This document shows positions 17,229-26,551 of a DNA stretch of 64,000 nt, one piece after another. The notes under the pieces were generated by a model. That model was not told the origin of the DNA and did not search any database. It saw only the letters and a list, made by a program, of their open reading frames with translations. This stretch comes from an uncultured Oscillospiraceae bacterium (GTDB lineage Bacteria; Bacillota; Clostridia; Oscillospirales; Ruminococcaceae), in the NCBI GenBank assembly GCA_910588145.1, contig CAJUPO010000008.1, forward strand, positions 42,274 through 106,273. The letters are read 5' to 3'. The position numbers were made by a program, and so were the translations under genes. Every line of letters starts with the position of its first letter. The first letter of the stretch is position 1.

Positions 17229-18571
17229 TGGAAAAGATTTTATTATCAGAGCTTGCAGAGGTTCTCAAAACAGAGTGCCCTATTGAAGCTGAAATTACAA
17301 GTATATCAACAGATACGAGAGAAATTTCGGAAAACTGCCTTTTTATTGCTATAAAGGGCGAAAGATTTGACGCACATGATTTTATTCCTGAGGCAATAAA
17401 ATCCGGAGCGGCGGCAGCAGTTTCAGAAAGGGAAATTGCAGGCCAGCCTTGTTTGATAGTTGACAGTACCAGAAAGGCTCTTCTTGATATAGCAGGTTTT
17501 TATCGTAAAAGGTTTACTCCTTTTCTTGTGGGAATAACAGGAAGCGTCGGTAAAACTACAACAAAAGAAATGATTGCTCTTGTGCTTTCTGAAAAATATG
17601 AAACGCTGAAAACTCAAGGAAATTTTAATAATGAGATAGGACTTCCAAAAACGCTTTTCAGGCTTGAAAAATCTCATGAAGCTGCGGTTATTGAAATGGG
17701 AATGTCAGATTTCGGAGAAATTGAAAGACTTTCAAATACTGCTTGCCCTGATATGGCAGTTATAACAAACATAGGATTCTCACATATTGAGAATTTAGGT
17801 TCCCAAGAGGGGATTTTAAAGGCAAAGCTTGAAATATTATCCGGAATGTCAGAAAATTCTCCCCTTGCTGTTAATGGTGATGACAGCTATCTGTCACCAT
17901 TAAAGCAAAAACTTGAAAGACCAGTTTATACGTTTGGAATAGAAAATGAAAAGTGTGATTTCAGAGGAACAGAAATATGCGAATCAGAGGATACAACAAG
18001 CTTTACAGTTAGCTATCCTGGAGGAAAAATCAGAGCTGAAATTCCTTGTATAGGACGGCATAATGTTATGAATGCTCTTGCAGCTTTCAGTGTGGGAACA
18101 TTAGCAGGTCTGAGTCCGAAAGAAATTGTTTCAGCATTGAAAAAATACAAGTCTGATAAAATGAGGCAAAACATTGTCAAAAAGGGAGAAAACACAATAA
18201 TTATTGACTGCTATAATGCAAGCCCTGACTCTATGAAAGCTTCCCTAAAGGTTTTGTCATCCGTTAAAACTGATGGAAGAAAAATAGCTGTTTTAGGGGA
18301 TATGCTGGAGCTGGGAAAGCAATCTGCGGCGCTTCATACTCTTGTGGGAGAATATGTGTCAAATGCAAAAATAGATAAACTTTTCTGTTTTGGCCATGAA
18401 TCAAAATTTATTGCACAAAAAGCAGCTGAATCTGGAATTGATTCAGAATTTACTGAAAACAAGGATGAACTTACTAATTATTTAAAAAGCTACATAAAAC
18501 CCGGAGATACAGTGCTCTTTAAGGCGAGCCGAGGAATGAAGCTTGAAGAAATTATTGAAAAACTATTTTGA
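17228..18571 (+). CDS. murF: UDP-N-acetylmuramoyl-tripeptide-D-alanyl-D-alanine ligase
   Basis: Adds D-Ala-D-Ala to UDP-MurNAc-tripeptide, completing the cytosolic pentapeptide precursor; 447 residues. GITGSVGKTTTKEMI is the ATP loop, and the Mur ligase middle and C-terminal domains follow (IDCYNASPDSMKASLKVL). It overlaps the murE stop by one base and precedes mraY by 42 bases. Confidence 0.95.
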   Translation: MEKILLSELAEVLKTECPIEAEITSISTDTREISENCLFIAIKGERFDAHDFIPEAIKSGAAAAVSEREIAGQPCLIVDSTRKALLDIAGFYRKRFTPFLVGITGSVGKTTTKEMIALVLSEKYETLKTQGNFNNEIGLPKTLFRLEKSHEAAVIEMGMSDFGEIERLSNTACPDMAVITNIGFSHIENLGSQEGILKAKLEILSGMSENSPLAVNGDDSYLSPLKQKLERPVYTFGIENEKCDFRGTEICESEDTTSFTVSYPGGKIRAEIPCIGRHNVMNALAAFSVGTLAGLSPKEIVSALKKYKSDKMRQNIVKKGENTIIIDCYNASPDSMKASLKVLSSVKTDGRKIAVLGDMLELGKQSAALHTLVGEYVSNAKIDKLFCFGHESKFIAQKAAESGIDSEFTENKDELTNYLKSYIKPGDTVLFKASRGMKLEEIIEKLF

Positions 18572-18613
18572 AATTTTTATGCTGCATAGTGCGGCGGAAT
18601 GGAGAATCAATAA

Positions 18614-19657
18614 ATGTCATATTGGATAACTACTGCGGTAGCGATAATTTCCTTTTTAATTGCCGCATTAACAGGAATAGTTCTTATTCCGTTTCTTAAA
18701 AAAATTCATTTTGGTCAGACGATACTTGAAATAGGACCGAATTGGCATAAATCCAAGCAAGGAACTCCTATTATGGGCGGATTTATGTTTATAATCAGCA
18801 GTATAGTTGCAGGAGTTGCAGGATATATGCTTCTAAAATCAAATAATTTATTTGATACAGCTGAAACGGAAGCATGGCAGGGTTTTGTAAAACAAATTTC
18901 ATGCATGCTTTTTGCATTGCTTTTTGCAGGAATCGGTTTTATAGATGACTATATAAAGGCAGTAAAAAAACAAAATCTGGGATTGAATCCTAAGCAGAAA
19001 ATGATAATGCAATTTGTTTTGTGTGCTGCATTTCTTGCTGTTTTGTATGTGCTCGGAGATAAATCTACCGAAATTAATTTAATGTTTCTGAAACGTGATT
19101 TTGGTATTTTTTATTATCCTGTAATGATCATTTTTATGATCTATATTTCAAATGCAGTAAATCTAACTGACGGTGTTGACGGTTTATGCGGAAGTATTAC
19201 GTTTATAACAATGCTTGCTTTGTCAGCGGTATGCGGAATACTGGAAATGTTTGAAATATCAGTTTATGCAATTGCAGTTGCGGGAGGATGCCTTGGATTC
19301 CTTATGTGGAATTTTCATCCTGCAAAGTGTTTCATGGGCGATACTGGATCTATGTATCTCGGAGGCGCATTTGTAGCAATAGGGCTTACAACTCATAATC
19401 ATCTTCTCATCGTACTTATAGGACTTATTTATATACTTGAAGCTCTTTCAGTGGTTATTCAGGTAACATATTTTAAAATTACAGCAAGAAGCCACTATAA
19501 AAAAACTGGTGAAAAGGGAAAAGGTAAAAGAATATTTAAAATGTCTCCGATTCACCATCATTTTGAACTGAGCGGATTCAGTGAGTATAAGATTGTTATT
19601 ACATTCTCAATAGCAGCGCTTATAGTTTCAGTTATTGGAGTTATATTAATGATCTGA
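18614..19657 (+). CDS. mraY: phospho-N-acetylmuramoyl-pentapeptide transferase
   Basis: Polytopic membrane enzyme that moves phospho-MurNAc-pentapeptide onto undecaprenyl phosphate to make lipid I; 347 residues. Key motifs are GTPIMGG, IDDYIKAVKKQNLGLNPKQK (catalytic Asp pair), NAVNLTDGVDGL and SPIHHHFEL. About ten hydrophobic segments are visible. It lies between murF and ftsW in the usual order. Confidence 0.97.
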   Translation: MSYWITTAVAIISFLIAALTGIVLIPFLKKIHFGQTILEIGPNWHKSKQGTPIMGGFMFIISSIVAGVAGYMLLKSNNLFDTAETEAWQGFVKQISCMLFALLFAGIGFIDDYIKAVKKQNLGLNPKQKMIMQFVLCAAFLAVLYVLGDKSTEINLMFLKRDFGIFYYPVMIIFMIYISNAVNLTDGVDGLCGSITFITMLALSAVCGILEMFEISVYAIAVAGGCLGFLMWNFHPAKCFMGDTGSMYLGGAFVAIGLTTHNHLLIVLIGLIYILEALSVVIQVTYFKITARSHYKKTGEKGKGKRIFKMSPIHHHFELSGFSEYKIVITFSIAALIVSVIGVILMI

Positions 19658-19687
19658 GGCTTTTAAGATTTAAGGAGGAAAAAGGTT

Positions 19688-20881
19688 TTGGCTGAAAATT
19701 ACGGAACAGTGGCGTCTGGAAGAAAACAGACAAAAGCAAGAACAGGGATCCGGGGAAGATATGGTTATATGGATTTTTCCTTTCTTTTAATAATCTGTAC
19801 ATTGCTTGTTATAGGTATAATTATGATGTTTTCGGCAAGCTATGCATGGGCGCTTGAAGAAAGCGGCGGCGAAAGCGGAACAGGATATGCTACAAAGCAA
19901 ATGTTTATGGCTTCTGTGGGTGTAGTTGCCATGATTGTAATTTCCTATATTGATTATCATAAGTTTTTTAAACCGATAGCGTCTATTGGTCTTTATGTAT
20001 TGTGCGTTGTTCTTTTGCTGGCAGTTCTATTAAAGGGTATCACTGAGGGCGGCGCTACGAGATGGATCGTTATAGGTCCGTTGAATTTTCAGCCTTCTGA
20101 GCTTACAAAGTTTGGGATGATAATCCTTTTTTCCTATCTCATAGTAAAAAATTATAAAAACATGGATAAATTTACAGTGGGAATCCTTCCTTTTGGATTT
20201 TTGCTGGGGATAGTTGTAGTACTTTTGCTATTGCAGCCTCATCTTTCATGTACAATTTTAATATGTCTTGTGTCTGCTTGTCTTATGTTTGTAGGCGGAG
20301 TTAGATGGAAGCATATATTTATTCTTTTTATTGTTGCCGTATGCGCACTTTTGCTTGGCGTATACATTCTTAGCCGCGGAGATGACGGATTCACTTATTT
20401 TGCTACCCGTATTCAGTCATGGCTTGATCCGTTTTCGGATGAAAAGGGAAAAACATGGCAAACCTGTCAGTCGCTTATTGCCATAGGTTCAGGAGGCGTT
20501 TTCGGCTTAGGACTTGGAGAATCACGTCAGAAGTTTCTATATCTTCCAGAAACAAAAAATGACTTTGTATTTGCTATTGTCTGTGAGGAGCTTGGCTTTA
20601 TCGGAGCAGTAACCATTGTTCTGTTATTTGCACTTCTTGTTATCAGAGGTTTTTATATAGCTTCAAAAGCGGCAGATAAATTCGGAATGCTGATTACGAT
20701 TGGCGTAACGGTTCAGGTAGGAATACAGGCTTTCTTTAATATTGCGGTTGTAAGTAATCTGATTCCAAATACGGGTATCAGTCTTCCGTTTTTCAGCTAT
20801 GGAGGCACGGCGCTTATAATGCAGCTTGCCGAAATGGGAGTAGTCCTTAATATATCAAGGCAGGCTTCCATGGATACGTAG
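19688..20881 (+). CDS. ftsW: septal peptidoglycan polymerase FtsW
   Basis: SEDS-family glycosyltransferase that polymerises lipid II with a partner class B PBP; 397 residues with about ten membrane segments. Motifs include FQPSELTKFG and GISLPFFSYGGTALI. Translation probably starts at TTG 19688, since AAGGAGG stands 9 bases upstream; the next ATG is about 80 bases inside. Its place between mraY and murG favours FtsW over RodA or SpoVE. Confidence 0.93.
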   Translation: MAENYGTVASGRKQTKARTGIRGRYGYMDFSFLLIICTLLVIGIIMMFSASYAWALEESGGESGTGYATKQMFMASVGVVAMIVISYIDYHKFFKPIASIGLYVLCVVLLLAVLLKGITEGGATRWIVIGPLNFQPSELTKFGMIILFSYLIVKNYKNMDKFTVGILPFGFLLGIVVVLLLLQPHLSCTILICLVSACLMFVGGVRWKHIFILFIVAVCALLLGVYILSRGDDGFTYFATRIQSWLDPFSDEKGKTWQTCQSLIAIGSGGVFGLGLGESRQKFLYLPETKNDFVFAIVCEELGFIGAVTIVLLFALLVIRGFYIASKAADKFGMLITIGVTVQVGIQAFFNIAVVSNLIPNTGISLPFFSYGGTALIMQLAEMGVVLNISRQASMDT

Positions 20882-20910
20882 AATCAGCATGAGAATTAGA
20901 AATTCAAGAA

Positions 20911-20943
20911 GGGAGATTATGCGTTTTTGCATAGACTTTTATT
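20911..20943 (+). promoter_or_regulatory. murG translation start region with a hairpin between ribosome site and ATG
   Basis: GGGAG (20911-20915) is 28 bases before the murG ATG, too far to work directly. TATGC (20918-20922) and GCATA (20929-20933) form a perfect stem with a 6-base loop. Folding it would leave about 12 unpaired bases between GGGAG and the start. Confidence 0.5.
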
Positions 20944-22071
20944 ATGAGAGTATTGTTAGCGGGCGGCGGAACAGGAGGACATATCAATCCTGCTCTTGCC
21001 ATTGCATCAATTATAAAAGAACATCGTAGCGATGCAGAATTTCTTTTTGCAGGTACGCCTAATGGAATGGAAGCAAAGCTTATTCCGGAGGCAGGATACA
21101 ATTTTGCACCCATAAAGGTGGCAGGTTTTCAGAGAAAGATAACTTTAAAAAATATAAAAAGGAACTGTCAGGCTGTTTGTTATCTTATGACTTCCGGATC
21201 AAGGGCGAAGTCGATTATAAAAGAATTTAAACCTGATATTGCAATTGGGACCGGCGGCTATGTAAGCGGTCCGATAATCAGAATGGCTGCTAAAATGGGA
21301 GTGGCATCTGCAATACATGAACAGAATGCTTATCCTGGGGTGACAAATAAGCTGCTGTCAAAAGAAGTCGATAAGGTTATGCTTACAGTAAAGGAAGCTC
21401 TTAACTATATGGATAAGGATATAAATTATACCGTTACAGGATTGCCTGTCAGAAGCGGAATATCTACAAAATCACGGAAACAGGCAAGAGCAGAGCTTGG
21501 TTTTGATAATGAAATGTGCATACTTTCATTCGGAGGCAGTTTAGGAGCCGGCTGTATAAATGAAACAATGGCCGAAGTTATTGCGTGGCACACTTCAAAG
21601 GGTCTTAAAATTAATCATATTCATGGATACGGAGGCATGGGAAAGGAATCCTTTCCGGTTGCAATGAAGTCAAAGGGGATTCCGCTGAAAAACGATAGAC
21701 TTCGTATCACTGAATACATAAATGATATGGATACTTGTCTTGCGGCGGCAGATTTAGTAATTTGCAGATCAGGAGCCTCAACACTTGCAGAGCTTGAAGC
21801 GGCAGGAAAAGCGTCAATACTTATTCCGTCTCCCATAGTTGCAGGAAATCATCAGTTCCATAATGCTAATGTTCTCGGAAAAGCCGGAGCTGCAATTGTA
21901 ATAGAACAGAAAAATGTAACAAATGAAATTATGATCGAAAAGGTAAATGAGCTGTATCATAATCGCAGTAAGCTTGATAATATGTCAGTTAAAGCAGGGG
22001 AACTTGCTGTTAAGGATACTAATGACAGAATTTATGGCGTTATTGAGGAGCTGATAAGTATCAAAAAGTAG
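20944..22071 (+). CDS. murG: undecaprenyldiphospho-muramoylpentapeptide beta-N-acetylglucosaminyltransferase
   Basis: Peripheral membrane GT-B glycosyltransferase that adds GlcNAc to lipid I to give lipid II; 375 residues. The N-terminal AGGGTGGHINPALAIA loop and the UDP-GlcNAc site (CRSGASTLAELEAAGKASILIPSP) are intact. The ATG at 20944 gives the normal N-terminus MRVLLAGGG but has no ribosome site at normal distance; see the hairpin described at 20911. A 35-codon overlapping frame from ATG 20919 is better placed but has no recognisable product. Confidence 0.96.
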   Translation: MRVLLAGGGTGGHINPALAIASIIKEHRSDAEFLFAGTPNGMEAKLIPEAGYNFAPIKVAGFQRKITLKNIKRNCQAVCYLMTSGSRAKSIIKEFKPDIAIGTGGYVSGPIIRMAAKMGVASAIHEQNAYPGVTNKLLSKEVDKVMLTVKEALNYMDKDINYTVTGLPVRSGISTKSRKQARAELGFDNEMCILSFGGSLGAGCINETMAEVIAWHTSKGLKINHIHGYGGMGKESFPVAMKSKGIPLKNDRLRITEYINDMDTCLAAADLVICRSGASTLAELEAAGKASILIPSPIVAGNHQFHNANVLGKAGAAIVIEQKNVTNEIMIEKVNELYHNRSKLDNMSVKAGELAVKDTNDRIYGVIEELISIKK

Positions 22072-22084
22072 CAGTATAACCACA

Positions 22085-22114
22085 GAAAGCATATTATATG
22101 GTAAAAATGCTTTC
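22085..22114 (+). repeat. 8-bp stem-loop directly before the murA ribosome site
   Basis: GAAAGCAT (22085-22092) and ATGCTTTC (22107-22114) pair perfectly around 14 bases. The next bases are the GGTGG-type ribosome site and the TTG start of murA. There is no T-run. Confidence 0.6.
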
Positions 22115-22128
22115 GGGTGGTGGTATAA

Positions 22129-23388
22129 TTGCAGAATCAGAAAATTGTTATAGAGGGCGGAGTCCCTCTCAGGGGAGATATTAAAATACAGGGGGCGAAG
22201 AATAGTTCTTTGCCGATTATTGCCGCTTCACTTTTATGTGAAGGAGAAACGGTAATTAAAAATTGTCCGCGCATTTCAGATACTTATGCGTCTTGCCGGA
22301 TATTAAGCCATCTTGGATGCCGGTGCAATCTGAGCGGAAATGTTCTTACTGTGTCAGCGGATAAAAAAAGCTCCTGTTCCGTAAGCGATGAGCTTATGAG
22401 TGAAATGCGTTCTTCAATAATATATATGGGCGCTCTTCTTGGAAGCAGCGGAGAATGCTGCATGACTTTTCCGGGGGGATGTGAACTTGGTCCAAGACCG
22501 ATAGATATGCATATAGACGCTATGAAAAAGCTTGGAGCAAGGGTAAAGGATGAGTACGGCATTATTGAATGCTCTGCACCTCATGGATTAAAAGGTACAA
22601 AAATCATACTGAGTTATCCTTCTGTCGGAACAACAGAAAATATAATGCTTGCAGCTGTTAAGGCAGAAGGGGAAACAGTAATTTCCAATGCCGCTATGGA
22701 GCCGGAGATAACAGATCTTGCGGAGTTTCTTAATAAATGCGGAGGCAGGATAAAGGGCGCCGGTACAGGCAAGATTGTAATTGACGGGGTTAAAAAGCTT
22801 TACGGCTGTACATATACCGTAATGCCAGACCGTATTGCGGCTGCTACATATATTTCAGCCGCAGCTGCTACTAACGGCGAGATTAATATATTGGGAATAG
22901 ACGGACTTTTATGTGATAGTTTTATTTCTGTTTTTGAGCAAATGGGCTGTTATATTTATATATATGACGACCGAGTGTATGTTAATGCAGAAAGACCATT
23001 AAGATCAGTGGGAAAAATAATAACTATGCCGCATCCGGGTTTTCCGACAGATGCACAGGCTGTTATTATGGCTGCCCTTTGTAAGGCAAGAGGAAGCAGT
23101 ATATTCGTTGAAAATATCTTTGAAAGCCGTTATAAACAGGTTGACGCTCTTGTAAAAATGGGAGCAAATATAAAGGTTTCAGGTAAGACTGCCGTTGTTA
23201 CTGGAGTAAAGCGACTTTATGGTTCAAAGGTTTCAGCAACAGATCTCAGAGGCGGCGCTTCCATGATAGTTGCTGGTCTTGGAGCAGATGGAAAAACCGA
23301 AATATCAGATATTTATCATATTGACAGAGGGTATGAGAATATTGAAAATATTATCTCGTCCCTTGGAGGTAAAATAAAAAGAATTTAA
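22129..23388 (+). CDS. murA: UDP-N-acetylglucosamine 1-carboxyvinyltransferase
   Basis: First committed enzyme of peptidoglycan synthesis, transferring enolpyruvate from PEP to UDP-GlcNAc; 419 residues. K22-N23 and the PGGC118ELGPRP loop are present, with the cysteine that fosfomycin attacks, so the enzyme should be fosfomycin-sensitive in itself. Translation starts at TTG 22129, 5 bases after a GGTGGTGG ribosome site and just after an 8-bp stem-loop. It lies between murG and ftsQ. Confidence 0.96.
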   Translation: MQNQKIVIEGGVPLRGDIKIQGAKNSSLPIIAASLLCEGETVIKNCPRISDTYASCRILSHLGCRCNLSGNVLTVSADKKSSCSVSDELMSEMRSSIIYMGALLGSSGECCMTFPGGCELGPRPIDMHIDAMKKLGARVKDEYGIIECSAPHGLKGTKIILSYPSVGTTENIMLAAVKAEGETVISNAAMEPEITDLAEFLNKCGGRIKGAGTGKIVIDGVKKLYGCTYTVMPDRIAAATYISAAAATNGEINILGIDGLLCDSFISVFEQMGCYIYIYDDRVYVNAERPLRSVGKIITMPHPGFPTDAQAVIMAALCKARGSSIFVENIFESRYKQVDALVKMGANIKVSGKTAVVTGVKRLYGSKVSATDLRGGASMIVAGLGADGKTEISDIYHIDRGYENIENIISSLGGKIKRI

Positions 23389-23416
23389 AAATCCTGCCGG
23401 GAAAGGTCGGTATAGA

Positions 23417-24403
23417 ATGAGAGAAGTTGTAAAATCAAATATCAGGCGGAAAGAAAGCAGTAAACGTACAAGACGACGAAGACGAAATATGCCGGTTTAT
23501 GTTTTTTTTGTTTTCGTTCTTGTACTTGCAATAGGAGTAACTCTTTCTGTAACTTTATTTTTTAATATAAATACTATTACTGTTAAAGGTGAATCAGACT
23601 ATCAAAACGATGATATTATCAGAATTTCCGGAATCGGGAAGGGTGATAATCTGGTAAGGCTTGACGCCGCCGAGGCAGAAAATAAGATACTTTCAAGTAT
23701 GGTTTATATTGAAGAGGCGGATGTTAAAAAGAAATATCCTGATAAGCTTGAAATTAATGTAGTAAAAAGTCAAGTTGCGGCATGCATAAGCTATGACGAA
23801 GGATATCTTTTAGTGTCTAAAAAAGGTAAAATTCTTGATAAGGTCAGCGAAGCGGATAAATCATTAATACGTATTGACGGATTTGAAGCTTCAGATGATA
23901 GCCTCGGAAGTTATTTAAAATCATCTGACAGTCAAAAGGACTCTATTGTTATTGAACTTCTTGAATCTGTTTTCAGCAAGGAAAAGCAAAGAATAAAATC
24001 TATCGACATGAGTGATAAATATGAAATACTAATCAATTATGAGGATAGAATCGTTTTTGAAATGGGAAATTCAAATGATATTAAATATAAGCTTAATCTT
24101 GCTGATACAGTTTTGAATGATATGAATGACAAGAGCGAGGGTAAAATGATAATGGTTGGAACGAATCAAATTTCGTTCCGCAGCAATACAAATTCAGCCG
24201 TCACAAAGAAAAGTACGAGGATTCCGGTAAGCGATGAGGATATGCCTGATGAAGACTCAGTTATTCCAAGAAATAATCCGCAGGATGATGATAGTTTAGA
24301 AGATTCAGGGGATTACGAAGAAAATAACGAAGACCAGCAGGATTACGAAGACTATGTAAATGAAGATAATAATGAATATCAGGATGAAATTTATGAGGAT
24401 TAA
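23417..24403 (+). CDS. cell division protein FtsQ/DivIB
   Basis: Bitopic division protein of 328 residues. A very basic cytosolic N-terminus (KRTRRRRRN) leads to one membrane segment (VYVFFVFVLVLAIGVTLSVTLFF). A POTRA domain (INTITVKGESDYQNDDIIRI) and the FtsQ beta domain follow. The last 60 residues or so form an extracellular tail made almost only of Asp, Glu, Asn, Gln and Tyr, which is unusual in degree. DivIB works with FtsL and DivIC to regulate septal synthesis. It is placed directly before ftsZ. Confidence 0.9.
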   Translation: MREVVKSNIRRKESSKRTRRRRRNMPVYVFFVFVLVLAIGVTLSVTLFFNINTITVKGESDYQNDDIIRISGIGKGDNLVRLDAAEAENKILSSMVYIEEADVKKKYPDKLEINVVKSQVAACISYDEGYLLVSKKGKILDKVSEADKSLIRIDGFEASDDSLGSYLKSSDSQKDSIVIELLESVFSKEKQRIKSIDMSDKYEILINYEDRIVFEMGNSNDIKYKLNLADTVLNDMNDKSEGKMIMVGTNQISFRSNTNSAVTKKSTRIPVSDEDMPDEDSVIPRNNPQDDDSLEDSGDYEENNEDQQDYEDYVNEDNNEYQDEIYED

Positions 24404-24561
24404 GTATTTTTTGCAGAATAATGTATGAAAATTTATTTTAAAAAATTTCAAATTATACTTGAAATATTCTATAAAGTATGTTAATATAATATATGTATTG
24501 TTAATGTAGGATTTTATGACTGAATTATCAGGGGTGGAAATAAATTTAGGAGGAATTTTAA

Positions 24562-25638
24562 ATGACAGACTTTAATTTTGAGGAAGCTTTTGATCCACAG
24601 GTAAACATTAAAGTTATTGGTGTCGGCGGAGGCGGCGGAAACGCCCTGAACTGTATGGTTGATGCAGGCGTTAAAGATATAGAGTATATTGCTGTTAATA
24701 CAGATGCAAAGGCACTTAACAGATCAAAGGCTACTACTAAAATTCAGATAGGAGCAAAGCTTACAAAGGGCAGAGGTGCAGGAAACAGACCGGAAGTAGG
24801 CGAGCGTTCAGCTGAAGAAAACAGAGATGAAATCGAAGCATCACTTAAGGGCTCAGATATGGTGTTTATTACTGCCGGAATGGGCGGCGGTACTGGTACC
24901 GGAGCTGCGCCTGTTGTTGCAGAAATAGCCCAGGAAATGGGACTTCTGACTGTTGCTGTTGTAACCAAGCCTTTTGCTTTCGAAAGAGAGCAGAAAATGC
25001 TGCAGGCTGAAAGAGGTATAGACGAGCTGAAGAAGTATGTTGATTCACTTATCGTTATTCCTAATGAAAAGCTTTTGGACGGCCTTGAAAAACAGCCTAC
25101 TATGAGAGAATCATTCTCATTAGCTGATGATATTCTGAAAACAGGTGTAAAGAGTATTTCTGACTTGATTACAGAAGATGGTTACATAAATCTTGACTTT
25201 GCCGATGTATCTACAATAATGAAGGGTGCAGGCTACGCTCATATGGCTATCGGTCATGGTTCCGGTAAGGACAAAGCTGCTGAAGCTGCAAAATCTGTTA
25301 TTTCCAGTCCTCTGCTTGAAACTTCAATTTCAGGTGCAAGACGTCTCCTTATCAATATTACTATGTCAGAGGATATTATGGCCTCAGATGTTGATATTGC
25401 TACAAAGATGATTACTGATACTGCTGCTGATGATGTTGAATTCATTTTCGGTACTGCGTTCAAGGAAGATATGAATGACGAAATGACAATTACTGTTATC
25501 GCAGCTGGTTACGGAGAAGAGGTAGCGCCGGCTGGAGAAGAAGTTATTGCTATTGATAATCCTTTGCTTGAAAATGAAAGCAAAAAGGATACAACAGAAG
25601 ATGATCTGGACGAAATTCTCAGAATGCTTGAAAAATAA
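24562..25638 (+). CDS. ftsZ: cell division protein FtsZ
   Basis: Tubulin-like GTPase that forms the Z ring; 358 residues. The signature GGGTGTGAAPVVAEIA and the N-terminal GVGGGGGNALN are intact. The C-terminal peptide LDEILRMLEK should bind FtsA or SepF-type anchors. AGGAGG precedes the ATG. A separate promoter is likely in the 158-base gap: TATAAT at 24485-24490 with TTGAAA at 24459 (a 20-base spacer, not ideal). A terminator follows the gene. Confidence 0.97.
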   Translation: MTDFNFEEAFDPQVNIKVIGVGGGGGNALNCMVDAGVKDIEYIAVNTDAKALNRSKATTKIQIGAKLTKGRGAGNRPEVGERSAEENRDEIEASLKGSDMVFITAGMGGGTGTGAAPVVAEIAQEMGLLTVAVVTKPFAFEREQKMLQAERGIDELKKYVDSLIVIPNEKLLDGLEKQPTMRESFSLADDILKTGVKSISDLITEDGYINLDFADVSTIMKGAGYAHMAIGHGSGKDKAAEAAKSVISSPLLETSISGARRLLINITMSEDIMASDVDIATKMITDTAADDVEFIFGTAFKEDMNDEMTITVIAAGYGEEVAPAGEEVIAIDNPLLENESKKDTTEDDLDEILRMLEK

Positions 25639-25648
25639 TATAAAAAAT

Positions 25649-25678
25649 TCCGGTCGGAGTTTTTCCGGCCGTTTTTTA
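25649..25678 (+). terminator. ftsZ terminator
   Basis: CGGTCGG (25651-25657) pairs with CCGGCCG (25665-25671, one G-U pair), then six Ts. It closes the dcw cluster. Confidence 0.88.
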
Positions 25679-25823
25679 TAAGTTTGGTTCATTATAATTA
25701 TATTTATAAAATATAATTGGTATAAATCAACTGAAAAAACATGTAAAATTTTACAAAAAGATAATGTTATATATGGTAAATATGCTGTTTTATATAATAT
25801 AGTTATTTTTTTTGAAAAACAAC

Positions 25824-25852
25824 TTGACAAAAAGGTAATTATAGTTTATCAT
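25824..25852 (+). promoter_or_regulatory. promoter of the zinc-ribbon gene
   Basis: TTGACA (25824-25829), 17-base spacer, TATCAT (25847-25852). The first start codon is about 300 bases downstream. Confidence 0.78.
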
Positions 25853-25859
25853 AAGTATG

Positions 25860-26157
25860 TAAGGTGAATTTATAAAACTTTACATAGAATGAAACTGTAC
25901 TTGTTAGAAATAATCATTTCAGTCACCAGTTTAGCAATATATTTTTAGCTTTATTCGGGGATCTTGGTTGTTTTTCATTCCATAGCGGAGTGGTCGTTAT
26001 CTTTTTTGCGGAGTCACTTGATGACGGGCATTAAATTTAAAACGATCGGACAGTAGGTATTCTATAATTTTGACAACTGTCTGGTTTCATACGCTTACAC
26101 CAGTGAGAAGAATCCGACCGTGGTCTACTACAATAAGCTAAAAGCGAGGTAAAGAAA
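25860..26157 (+). ncRNA. long untranslated leader, possible structured RNA
   Basis: About 300 bases between the promoter at 25824 and the zinc-ribbon start, without a convincing frame. It is richer in G and C than the flanking spacers. It contains CGGACAGT (26047-26054) pairing with ACTGTCTG (26076-26083, one G-U), GTCA/TGAC around 26012, and GACC/GGTC near 26117. I do not recognise it as a known riboswitch. Confidence 0.45.
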
Positions 26158-26436
26158 ATGTACGAAGATAAGACATTAGTATGTAAGGAATGCGGAAATG
26201 AATTCGTATTTACAGCTGGTGAACAGGAATTTTATGCAGAAAAAGGTTTTGTAAATGAACCTCAGAGATGCAAGATGTGCAGAGATGCAAGAAAGAATGC
26301 ATCAAAGTCTGACAGAGAAATGTTTACTGCAACATGTGCTTCATGCGGCGGCGAAGCAAAGGTTCCATTCAAGCCAAGAGAAGACCGTGCGGTATATTGC
26401 AGCGAATGTTTCGCTAAGATGAAAGAAGAAGCTTAA
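26158..26436 (+). CDS. zinc-ribbon domain protein
   Basis: A 92-residue protein with four CxxC pairs: C-K-E-C near residue 9, C-K-M-C in the middle, then C-A-S-C and C-S-E-C. The first part, LVCKECGNEFVFTAGEQEFYAEKGF, matches the probable zinc-binding domain common in Clostridia; the second half is another zinc ribbon. Function is unknown, with nucleic acid or protein binding likely. It starts after GCGAGGTAAAG and ends before a terminator, so it is a one-gene unit preceded by a leader of about 300 bases. Confidence 0.85.
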   Translation: MYEDKTLVCKECGNEFVFTAGEQEFYAEKGFVNEPQRCKMCRDARKNASKSDREMFTATCASCGGEAKVPFKPREDRAVYCSECFAKMKEEA

Positions 26437-26448
26437 TTAGAGATTCTT

Positions 26449-26485
26449 AAAAGTGCAGCCGCTGGTTGCACTTTTGCTGTTTTAT
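26449..26485 (+). terminator. terminator after the zinc-ribbon gene
   Basis: AAAAGTGCA (26449-26457) pairs with TGCACTTTT (26467-26475), then GCTGTTTTA. Confidence 0.75.
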
Positions 26486-26551
26486 TATGTATAAAATTTA
26501 ATAATTTTTGCAAAATAATATAAAACCATAAAGTTTCAGGAGGAAGTAAAA

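Noticed and set aside
20919..21026. 35-codon frame with a better-placed ribosome site over the murG start
   Set aside because: No recognisable product and it runs out of frame into conserved murG sequence; the hairpin explanation is preferred.
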